Notes under the pieces: model-generated
Databases searched by the model: none
Told to the model about the DNA's origin: nothing
Seen by the model: only the letters and a program-made list of their open reading frames with translations
Assembly: GCA_004335635.1 (NCBI GenBank)
Contig: QAXH01003406.1
Coordinates: forward strand, 1 to 24,864
Length of the DNA: 24,864 bases
Direction: 5' to 3'
From: Chloromonas sp. AAM2
Taxonomy: Eukaryota; Chlorophyta; Chlorophyceae; Chlamydomonadales; Chlamydomonadaceae
In this document: piece after piece, positions 9,774 to 21,700 of the stretch
Layout of the letters: each line of letters begins with the position of its first letter
Position numbering within the stretch: position 1 is the first letter of the stretch
Made by a program: the position numbers and the translations under genes

Positions 9774-12700
9774 CTGCATGGCACAGCACGTGTGGATGAA
9801 CAGACGTTTGGGTGGTTGGAACATTGCTTGCTAATCAGCTTGGCTGCGCTTTAGCGCATCGTCAGTTTGATCGTTTTGTAAAAACGATTATATAAATAGA
9901 TGCCAGACTTGATGACTGTTTGTGATGCATCCTACATCCCGACCAGTTCCCACAGCTGAGGGTGTGATGTAATTACAGGCAGAGTAACGAGGCAATGGGC
10001 ATTAGTGGCAAGGACGGTCAGCTGATTGCAATAGCTTCACTTTGTATGTTGACTTTGTGGACAAGCTAGTGGTGCGGCTCTCCCAGCATCTAATGTTTTG
10101 AAAGCAAACAGCAACAGGCATTCAACATATCCCACCCAGCCCATGCATGTTGTACCCACTACCCACCTGCACACGACAGAAGGACACCCAGGAGGAAGAC
10201 GGCTTCTTGAATCCTTGCATTGAGCGCCCTGAACGCTGCGATGGTGCTGACTTCAAACACCTCTGGCTCCTTAAGGGGCTTTATCTCGGCGTCCTCCTCA
10301 TCAGAGGTGTCGCTCAAGTGAACAGATTCGTTGTCAGATAGGTCAAGGGGCGTTGGCGGCTGGTAGGCCCTCGGAGTGCCTGCACATGGTACACAGAACA
10401 CCTGCAGGATCAGTCCCATGGTTGTTGGAGGTGCTGGGCAGAGTCCAGAATCAAAGCCATCGCAGGTGAGCCATGCTTCTTCCTCAGATGTGTGGTTGAT
10501 GTTTCTGCAATAGTCTGTTCCAGTGATACAGACGTAGCAGTACCACACACACTGCAAAATGATGCATAACGTGCAGGTAATGGTTGGTGGCATCAGCCTT
10601 GTGACCCGGCTGCAACATCACAAACCATGCCTTTTGAGCAGGCACCAGTGTGTTTCTACCAAAGACCACTCATATGACCTCATCTCTTTCTGAATACCAA
10701 TGAATACACTACCACACCGGGTCAAAACGCAACATCAGACCGCTCAGGCCACGTTCCAAGCGATGCTGATAATTTCCAAAGAGCACAAGTGACCTCACCT
10801 GGCCTGCTCCGCTTCGACAAACTGGTCTGAAGCCCGGTCAGCGGGCCACCCTCCGGCAGTACATGAATAACGGCCGAGGCCTCATCACCCTCCTTGATTG
10901 TGCCTGTTGTGTGGGTATCGTTTCTGAAGCCCAGGTGGTTGGTGCGAGCCACACTCGAGGCCTGTTGTGCATCAGCTCCTGCCGGTGAGAGGCGCATGGG
11001 GCTCACTCCTAAGTTGCCTGGCGAGGAAATCGCTGAGATTGCTCCTCCACCTGGAGAATGGAGCTGGTTGGCCGCGTGGCGCTTGCTCAAGAAGGTAGCA
11101 AAGCGGCTGGAGCGCATGCCAGTACGGCTGGGTCGGCGTTGGAAAGTCGCACCATTGCCCATCATTGAGTTCAATGCAGTCAAGGCACCTGGAAATGCAC
11201 AGCAGAGCGGGCACACCTGGAACGGGCTTGAGCAGCAGGTGCATCATGCAGTAGCAAACTGCTGATACATCGCCAAACACATTGGCTGCTCTTGTCAAGA
11301 AACAGTGGCACCTGTACCGTAGATGCATGAGATGGGAGCAAACTGCGGAAAAGATACTCTGCCAACCGCATTGGCTGCCTCTTATCAAGACACATGAGCC
11401 ACCTTTACCTCAGTTGGGATTCCTTTACATAACCACAATCCAAAACCGGCAACGGCTCAGTTTAATTCTGCTTTTTGCCAGCGTGACCAAAAGCAGGTAT
11501 CCGACAATAAAGCAGCACTAAGCGAAATTGAAATTGAAATTGAAATCGTGGTACAATTGGTGCCGGTTCGCTGGTGTTAACACGTGGCACAGGCAATCAA
11601 TCAATCAGGCAAGGACTTGAACTGTGCAGATGCATCTGAAGGCAAGTTGCATGAGCCTACCTGCTGCATGTTTTGCTTCTTCTGCCCCAGCCGTTCCTGT
11701 CTCATAAGTGCTGGAGTTGGCCAGAATGCGACGTGACAGCAATAGCAGGCGATGCTTCTTGGTGATTGCCTTGAACGAGTACAGCTGCAACAGCATAGGT
11801 GGAACTTGGCTTGACCTTCAGGTTTAAGTTGCTTCAGGGCACTAGCATAGTTGGAAAAGTACGTGCGTCTAGTCAGGGCGACAGTCCATGTTGAGTGCTG
11901 GGCAGTTCTCTGTAGAGCTTTGCAGCCGTGCATTGACAGCTGAACAGCAAGTCTGTCACATGCGTCAACACAAGGCATAACAGGATATGCACCAAAAACA
12001 CAACGACCTTGGTACCTTGGACCTTGGAAATGAGTCTGGTGCTTGCATTGCTGAGTTGCCGAGTGTGGGTCGTAGTTGTTGTTCAATGCAAATGCTCAGC
12101 CTCACCGCTTTGAACAGTGTAAAGACACCAAGAACCAGGCCCAGACTGAAGCCCAGTGTGCTGATGACCTTGAGCCTTCCACCATAATCCTCCAGCCACC
12201 TGAGCACGAAAAGAAACAACTCAGATTGTAAGGGGTGAGCAGCACCTGTACGTGACATTGTTGTGTACATACGTGCTGTGCACGTTCAGTACGTGCTCAT
12301 CCTTTTTGTTGATACTGTGAAGGAGCATAACTGAAACGTGACATTGCACTGGTGCTGGCTCCAGGTACATGACAGCATAATGTCTTGCAAGCATCACAGC
12401 CTGTCCACCAAAAGCCTTGCGTCTTGTGCGAAGCACAATGATGAGTGCGAATGAGTGCGAAGCACATCACTCACTTTCCTATTGTATCACGTATGAAAAA
12501 ATAACTCACTGCGAGCGGCTTGAGTTGTTAGCCGTGGCAAAGGTCCTGAAGCGGTCGGTACTGGTGATGAGCTGCAGGCACATGCAAAGCCGTGTGGCAG
12601 TGTCGTCTGATCCAAACATCGGCCAGGAAGCCTGCAACACCTTAACGCAGTGATCCTTTCCCTCTTGCCATGTTGATGAGCACTCGTGTTAAGAAGTCGT

Positions 12701-15700
12701 GTTCATTCGCTGGTAGTGCCAGCATTTACAAGATGTGATGTACTGGCTCCAGTTAGACTCAACTGTTGAGTAACCGTTTGTGAGTGCCACTGGTGTTCAT
12801 GCCCATACCTGCTAAACACAGTTTGTTCCCACAACCTACCAAGGGCAGGCTTCTGTTGATGTTGGCTGTAGATAGGACTGCTGTCACGACCAACTGGATG
12901 TCCATCAGGCTCCTCAGAATGTTGCCGGCATTCTCGGCCATGACGCGCAGCTGTAGACACAAGATATTGGCAGATATAGTTGTCGTGCGTCATTGAGTCA
13001 TGCAGCAACCAAGGCATCCAAGTACAGAACTCAGTCAAGACTATCAGCAGGCCAAAACGCAGCAGCTTTCTCTAGGTTGGTGTCATGTGTTTTCCAGGGT
13101 CGGCATGTTCATGTGCCACTGCTGGCACCAATTCAGTTCACCAGCACACAATCATTTGTACTAATCACCTCATCAAGCTCACTCACAACGGACAGCTGCT
13201 CAAAGTCAAACGTCAGGGCAAAGTTCCTGATCAGAGAGTATTTGCACTGACTCCAATCCATCACACACTGGCCCAGCGTCAGGCCAAAGTCCAAGGACCT
13301 GCAGCAGGACAAGCAACCACACAGTGAAAACACAACAGCTATAGCAAAGCGGTCAAGTACCATTTCAGGGGCGCCTGTGGTGGGCCGCCTTGATGCCAAT
13401 CTATACAGAAGGACTGTGCCAATGCTGCACATTTAGGTCATGTAGGCTGCCAGTAAGTGCACAGGAGCTACGACTGCTAGTTGTGCCCAGCATCCTGAAA
13501 CTGCACTGCACAGTAAGTCTGCCTCCCTTCGTAGCCCTTTTGATGGTGGCAATGCTGCGGCAGCCAAAGCTGTGAACTGGCCAGTCTTGAATGCCACACT
13601 CACTTGAGGTACTGCAGGGCAGGTGAGCAAGCAAACAGACGTAAAGCCTTAGTCAAACTACGACACAGACAACCTTAGAGGACAGACGCGCTGAATAAAG
13701 TACTAGAAAAGGCCACAGTGCATGTCCAACTCCAATTGAATGCAATTCCGGAAGGACAAGTTGCAATCCACCTGCTGCATGTGGCGCTAGTCCCAGGTTT
13801 GGTGCAAGCACACTCACGTGGAACACCAGCATATAGAAGGCGACAACCACACAGGCGATGAACCAACTGGGGTACTTGAAAGAGTGACCTCTGAAGTCAA
13901 TGTCTGGCATCCGCTCAATTGTGCCATCCGCATTTTTCTTCATGGCGCCCTTAATTGTCACAGAGAGCTTCTCCTCGCCAAATGCCTCATGGAAGATCCT
14001 GCAAGTGTGTCGCAAGTGAGATTGCTGATAAGGAACAGCACCGGACAGGCAATAAATAACAGCATAAGTAAAAATCGTCTGCAACAGAACTGTTATGCAT
14101 TTTAGGCTGTATGTTTTGCAACATATGAAGTGTCTGCGAGTGTAGACGTAGGCCAGTCGGCGCTTTACCTGGCCGCTATGCTAGCCTGGTGTAACAGTAG
14201 TGTGTTACCGGTACCACCAGTGCAGTATGGTGTATCACGCCTGTGGTAAGACTGTTCTGCAAGTGTACAGCGCTGTGTTGAGACACTCGGCCAAAGAATC
14301 TGCCTGCAGAAACCCAGGTGTTGCCACAACGCTCACTCACAATTTAATCTGTGCCCAGGTTGAAAGCTCTTCCTCTTCTTTGTCCTCCTTGATGCGCCTC
14401 AACATCTCCTCGATGCTTAGGCCTTCGTCAACGCTGTCATTGCGATCATCGCGCCACCAATGAAGCAGTTTGTTCTTCCGCTCCTTGGCAGCCTTCTTGG
14501 CCATCTTATTTGCAGACCGCTTGGTTGTAGCCTCTGTGTGCTCAGCGCTATCCGAGTGCTTCGGCGCCAGACCCTCAAGGATGGGTTTGGTGTCCTTTGC
14601 TTTTGCAGCCTCAGGATCCCAAGTGGTGACCTTGCCTGCAATGTGAAAAGCGTCCGAACAGAAAATAACGTCCATCAACTTGACCTACTCAAACAAATTG
14701 CTCCCTAGGGCGTGCAAGCTATAACTATGCTAGGACGTGTTCTGGGACGTGCTAGCTATGCTCCACAGTCGCAATGACTTCTTGTAACTTGTGTCTGCTA
14801 ACCTGGTGTAACCTCAACAGTCGCGACGAATCCCTTCAGTATCCGTAGGCAACTGGTCTAGCTCTTTTCCCATGGTACCCGATTTCCTTTCTTAACACCT
14901 CACCGATAGCTGCCAACATTCCCATCTCAACTGGTTTCCAAAAATCTGACCTTAACAGGTTTCCCGAGCAAGGCACGGTTTTTCCGAAACGCTAGCTTGT
15001 ATCATACGCACCATTGTCTGTTTTGATGACGCTGGACGTGTTGCGTTCAGCCATCATAGTCATTTTGCGCGCCTCCATCGGTCCCAGGGAGTCAGCGTGC
15101 CTCAACTCTGCCACAGTGGGCTTCCAAAGTCTGTCCCAGAACACGAACATTGCCTCAAGCATTGCTGGAAAGCTAGGCGAGGGCCGCTTTGAACCCGGAC
15201 GCTCCTTGATGCGCACTTCCCTCTCCACCATGGTAATGTCATACATCTGCACGTGCCCATGCACTGGTGGTTGTTTATGCGTCTGGCACACCGCACTGCG
15301 TGCCGAATGTTTAGTTGGGTTCTCAGCTCGTCGGGTGCTAACCAGGAGAAACGTTATCTGGGATAAGTCAGACTTTGTTGTGATGCATGTCTGATCTCAA
15401 TGATGACATAACAATCAGTTTCAGGCAATGCCTGATGGAACCTGCAAAGGATGCCATTGCAGGAAACAAGGCTCATGCCACATGGGGGCAGGACAGATAG
15501 TGTCAAGACCCAAGAGGCTCACATTTCCGACTGGTGGATTGATCCCTGTCTTTGACCACGTCTGGGCAGGTTATGAGTCTAAAATACACCCTAGCCAGAT
15601 CAAACCATCCCATGTTGAGACAGTGCTACAGCATCCCATCTTACCTGAAAGATGATCATGAACACAAGGTTCAAGTACTGGACCGCACAAAGCCAGGAGA

Positions 15701-18700
15701 AGGCGAAGTCGTTGTTGATGATCTTGAGATACACCGTGACGTTGATGATTTGCAGGAAGAGAATAAAGGACAGGACACACGTGGCTGTTGCGGCCATTGT
15801 CTTCTGAATCCACCAGGGCGAGAGAAGCCGGCCTGTGCAGCGTTGGCAAGCAACGGACCGACTCTGTCAGTGGGTGAGATTCGGTCAGACGAGTAGGCAG
15901 CCAGGTGCAACAGCCTACTAGGACAGCATTTCAGACATTACAACAGCACCAGATCATCCACAGCAATCAAGGTGATTCCTGGAGAGATATTGTGTCTAGC
16001 TGCAGTACCGTGGGTTGCTGATGCTGATGCTGATGCTGAATCAAGATGATGCTGATAACTCTTCAGACACGAAAGCTCCGCATGCACAGAAGCTGAACAA
16101 ATTAGAAACATCTGTACCAGCTAACGGCATTGCTCGCGTATTGGAGGTGAGTAAAAGTGTGTACAATAACTGCGTGATTGAGTATCGCCCACCCTCCCAT
16201 GACACTGCCTGACCTTTTTTGTCCTCATCACGCAAGTCCTTCAATACGTCGGCAGGCGCTGGCTTGTTGGTGTTTGTGAGTAGCGCCATCCATGCAAGGA
16301 TGCCCAGGTACAAACTGACACCACTGATCTGCAAGCCAGACACGTGTAGTAGCAGCACAGTCAGTTTTTACTTGCTCATGGCAGGCTGAACATGTAAACG
16401 TTCTCGTCTTGGGCGTGGCTTGCTAGCTTTGACTTGGTGCATGTGCTTCATCACGTGATCTATTTATCCAACTATCTAACTGTCTAAAAACGTGTCTAAT
16501 TGTTCAACTATATAACTGTCTATATCTATACAAATACATCAAGATCAGTCACATGCACAAGGCACAAAACTGTACAGACTTAATCAGAACAAACGCTTGT
16601 CAGTTATGGTAACAAACCCAGCGGCTGCCCAAGGGCTTTGCCAGATCTGCACAAGATTTATGCAGATGTAAATACTCGTACAATTCCTGCCGATTCTGGC
16701 CGTCTCCCTGTCTCGTCTCCCTGTGGACGTTAGCACTTGTACAGTCAGCACATTTGGACCCATGCCAGTCCATGCCAGAGAAGTACAGAGCCAAAACCGC
16801 ACATGTAGGTTGCAATGGAAACGCAAGCACTGCTGCACCAAGCACGACACATGCAACGAATGCAGGATAGTCTGGGCCACGAAGCAGGCACAACCGGCGG
16901 AGGTGCTTGGCATCAGAGGCGTAGCCAGCAAAAGGTGGCGAAGTGTCCTTGAATCAACCCACTTGGAAGTAACGAACGAGCTTGGCATATGGCCCGACCA
17001 CAGAGTCCAGCTGCAATGTGATGTGAGTAGGATTACTGTCGAGCACAAGAGACGTTGTTGGCTGCCAAACCTGCAAAATGGTGAAGCAAGGTGGCAGCGT
17101 TGGTTGATCTACTACTAGATCGCCAATAAATCGGCATAACTGGCTAAACTGTGCGATGCATCATGACCATGGTGAAGATCAAAATATCTAAGTCATATAG
17201 TCATCATAAACTTCAAAAAAGAGTGACAACAGCGAAAGTACGCTTTACCGGTGACACAACAATCATTGCGATCAGTGACGTTATGGCTTGATTTGTGGCG
17301 ACACTACCACAAAGACGTCCAGCAGGCATACCAACATGCTTCTGCTCCTGGATGCGAGTTAGAAACGAAATCGCCAAGGGTGTTCAGCGGAGGCTGTCAA
17401 CCGTAGCAAACTGTCAACCAAAACCAGCACAACCGTCAACCGAAAGGGCCAGCATGCCAGCTCTTGGCTGCCTGACAAAAACTCACCATGAGGGAAACAG
17501 ACGTTGCCACAGTGGCCAGGACTGCCACCTGCACAGCGCCAGCACAGCACCAATGCTAGCACATTTCTAAACGAGTTACTTGACAGCGGCCTTTCCAGTC
17601 AACAGACAGATGATATCCTGTATGACTCATGCTTGTGCGTACGCACTGGCCTTTCCTGTACATGTGTGGTGTGCAGCAAAGCAAGTGCTGCGCAGATGCC
17701 TCCTTGCCATGCGGGTTGTGTACCTGTTGGGTAAGCCCTTGTGCATCTGCTGTGATAGAGGAGCCAAACAAGGAGCTGTTGCAGAGGCAAACTGCACATC
17801 TTATTCAGATGTGAAAGCATGGGACGATGAAAGTGATTTTGTTTACCGAAGTGGGTGGACCCGGTTCCAAGGCTCTGGTCCCAGCTGTTTCTTTTGCTTA
17901 CCGTGAGAAACCGGCTGCGCCCATTGGGGTTCTGAGTGGTCAAGCATGCATAAAGCAGCCGTTTGCGGAAGCGAAGAAAGGCTGCAACCCATGGGACAGC
18001 CTGTAGCCGCAGTAGCCATTTCCAGCGGATGTTGGCGTCCATCTGAAGGCAGCATGAATGCACAGACAAGAAATAGTTTAGCACACAGGCGCTGGCCACC
18101 ATACCACACGCTGCCTTGGATTCTAGTACAAAGGCACTCGCGGTCCTGGATTAGAACCTGCTAACACTTGTTGTAGTGATGTGCTTGTGCCACCTGAAGT
18201 GAAGTGCAGCCCATGGATGCAATCCTGAGACAATCAAGATACCCTCGCTGTTGCATGCAGAATCCATTTCAGCCCGTAGAAGCCTTATCACACCTGCATC
18301 TACCAAAACACCCACTGCATTTGAGCCCGAGCACCTTAGTCCTGCTGCGTGAATGGGTGTGCGGGCACCACACCATACACAAGGGGACTAATCCAGGCCT
18401 GACTGGGAGCCCAGGCTGTCATTCACTCACATCAACCCTGAGCTGATGCCTACGTCTGGTGTCTGGCTTCTTTTTCAATAGTTTGATGTAGAGCATCATC
18501 CACAGCCGGTAGGAGATGCGCCTGAGGACCACAGGGCAAGTGCCCATGGACGTGACTTGCAAGCAAGGCTGGTGTGTATGTACATGTGGTTGGTGCGTGC
18601 CTGGAGGTTTAGCCCATGTACCACATGAAGGGCTTCAGACAATCATATAGAAAAGCATGGACACTGGAAGCACTGTGATCGGCTAACATGTAAAAACCAA

Positions 18701-21700
18701 CTGCCAGTCCGAACATAAGAGGCAGGCTGAGACAGACCAAATGGAGCAAAGCTACCTGAGTTGACCTACCGGTGTGCATGAAGTGTAACAAACCCTTTGC
18801 CACTCACATAACAATGCGGTAGAAGAGGAAGCAAATGATCAGGCCTACTGGGATGGCCGAGATCCCAGCCAAAATCTGTGTTGCCATTCCAAGACGCAGC
18901 AGTCCATGGTCATCACAGCCATTCCAATCTGCACAATCATAGTCATTGATACCAACATTACTTCTCAACAAAAAGCAAGTTTGCCAGTTCTGGGACAGTT
19001 CCTGGGTCGTGCACTGAAACCAGTGGTTGTGTGTCATAAGCACCACACAGCAGTCGACTAACACTGGTTCCACTGCTGACACACAGGCAGTGTCCCAGAA
19101 CTGGCAAACATCCTGCTTTTTGTGATCCCCATGCTCAGTGCAATCCTACTTGTGATCCCCAAACATGATGGATCGCAGTCAGCCAGATCAATAGAACCAT
19201 CACAAGTGATGGAGGGCACATATCGAGTGAAAGCCCAAGACAGACAAGGCTTTTGAACCGTTTCGACACAGATGAGTCACAAAGCAGTCCTTGTGGGACA
19301 GTGGGTTTTCGTACCTGTGTACTCGGCTGTCACGTTCACCATGACGTTGGATGCCAGGGGATTAGGGTTCGTGTTGGTGCATTGCCCATCATAGTACACT
19401 GCAGCGCACACGACGGACAAGGTGAGCAGACGCCGACACAAGTACAAACAACCAGGACCTGTGTGACCACACCACGTATGCTCAGCAATATAGCTTACAG
19501 CTGTCAGGGGCACTCACCATAAACAATTGTCTGTGTAACATAGCAGGAGTTGAATTCCTCGGACTTTCTGTCCAAACCAGATGCTCCAAAGCTGCTCCGA
19601 TCAAAGGCGTCTGCACACTGGTTTGGCTGCAAATCGTAGGTTTGGTAGTTGGACTGCAGGGCACAAGGAAAGCAAAGAGAAAAGATGTTTGCCAGTTCTG
19701 GGACAATTGCTGTGTGACTCCCAAAGTGCCAAAGTGGTGGCAAACTTTTCCGTTGTGAGACCTGTGAATAAAATACCTCTCAACGCACGTGTCACGGCAT
19801 CAGGCTGACCCAGACATTTTGGCCCGCGGGGGTTCAGCAGACGGGCCAGGTGCATCTGACTATAGAAGGCAAAGTAACGAGAATGAGTGTTAGGTGACAC
19901 AAGGGTCAGCCACTGCAATAGCTGGATTGCATGTAGCGGCTCCTGACCAGCGCAGATCCCTTGTGCCTAACCCGGTCAGAACCCAGATGTACCTTGAAAG
20001 ACGTGACAGGGTTTTTGAGCCTTCCATTCGGGTTCGAATTGCTCAAATGGTGTGGATAGCGTAGGAACGGCGAGAGGTCCAAAAGCTTGCGGGTACTAGC
20101 GGCGATCTTACGTGCCCGGCCCCGCCTCCTGGCTGGCGGGGGTGGCACTGGAGGAGGTGGCGGGGCATCTTGACTACAGGCAGTCAGGCAGTCCCACGAG
20201 CAGGCATACACAATGAGAACATGCATGCGTGCCTACTGACAAGCATGGTTGATGAACACCCCAAAGAAGCACCTCAGAGCTGTCAACCGCCCGGCCGTGC
20301 ACCAGCCGTAGAATGGTCTGGAGAAAAGAAATTGTACTTCACGCCAGTGTTCCAGATTTCAAAATCGTCCAGTCCGCTTTAATCGCCCATCAGCCTGACA
20401 AGCTTTTGCCCAGACGTTCGAAGTAATCTCGCATACGCATGAGGAGATGCAGTTGACACGTACTGCGTAGGGGCTGTGTGCTGTGCCTGCATGTCTTGCG
20501 CGCCTGTCGTCCCTAGGTGCGAGGCAATGGCTGAGGGCAGGCCCATGTGACTCGGTGACAAAACTCATGCTAGGCCTGGTGTTTCCTGAACTTGCCATTG
20601 CTACCCTTCGTGCCCAGGCTGGTTCTTCACAGTACTCACAGGCTGATTGCTGCCAGGCACTCCCTCAGTGATGTTTGGTTGCCAGCCCATAGAGTCCTCA
20701 GCCTGTTGACAAGTACCAGTGCGGCAAAGCGTGAGACTGGGTTTGTCGCATTCACCACTTGCTGCTCAGCTTCTCGAATGGCAGCGTTTGCCGCGGCTTC
20801 TTGTGCAGCGTTCTGTGCAGCGACAACGAGGCACTTGGATGTCTCTTCCAGCACCAGTCTGCGCTGCTCGTCCGTTATGAGAGGATCTTGCACCGCATAA
20901 TCGCCTTCATCAATGTAGTCCAAGTTACCAACGTTCGCGCTCTCTGCAAGCACAGGCCGATGGGCAGGATGGTATGAGCAGACAAACCTTAGTCACCTGT
21001 ATAACAAACCACCTGTGACACGGACACTTGTGTGTAACTGTGCTTACTAGCTTGCCCCATGTTCCACTGAGGCCACAGACGCTTTTGCTAGCCTGACATG
21101 GCATTGCCCATTGCAATGGCATGATCAGGCAAGTCTGAGCTTGAGCAACTCTTCGGGCAGAGTAATCTGTTCCAACCCTCATGCATTGCAAGGTGTGTGC
21201 TGACAGGCTGTAAGGTGGTGTCCACACCTGTGTTCATGTTGTAGGCTCCAGTGTTTATTGAGTTCGTTTTCAGTGCTGTTTGCTCCAGTGTTCAATCGTA
21301 CGCAGCGGCAAATTCTGGCAACTGGGCACGCCTGTCCTGGCTTGAAGGACCGGGCAAAGCACACTGTGGCCGCTCTGCAGGGCAGCTGTTTGGGTCAAAG
21401 ACTCACCCATGTACGTGGACGTGCTCAGGGGCAAGCGAAAGCCCACACCAGTTTCTAGGAGGTCAGGCAGGTCTGTGGAGCCGACCACAGCCGTCTTCCA
21501 TCGGACGTGGTCCTTGAGGCAATTAGGGTCCATGCCCTCGCCCTCAAGGGCCTGAACAGTCAACTGCGAAAAGGAAGCAACAGCAAAAGAGAGCGTGCAG
21601 CCTTTGGTGCCATCTGCAGAGTAAAAATGATTCACCAGGTTAAAGACAAAAAAACCTCCTGGAGAACGTATGCTCCTCGCCTCACACAAGCGTCTGAACC

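Noticed and set aside
13401..13634. Minus-strand frames (VAFKTGQFTALAAAALPPSK and others) between exons 20 and 22
   Set aside because: They lack a phase-compatible donor; the 8-nt microexon explains the junction better.
16584..17048. 154-codon minus-strand open frame over exons 14-15
   Set aside because: It lacks the helix pattern and does not connect in phase to exons 14 and 16; the alternative frame gives clear membrane segments.
20028..20040. GGTTCGAATTG, resembling a tRNA B box
   Set aside because: It lies inside coding exon 5 of gene 1, with no A box or cloverleaf around it.
20359..20598. Open frames between exons 4 and 5 of gene 1 that could be an exon
   Set aside because: Exons 4 and 5 already join in phase 2 and no acceptor/donor pair here keeps the frame; alternative splicing cannot be excluded.
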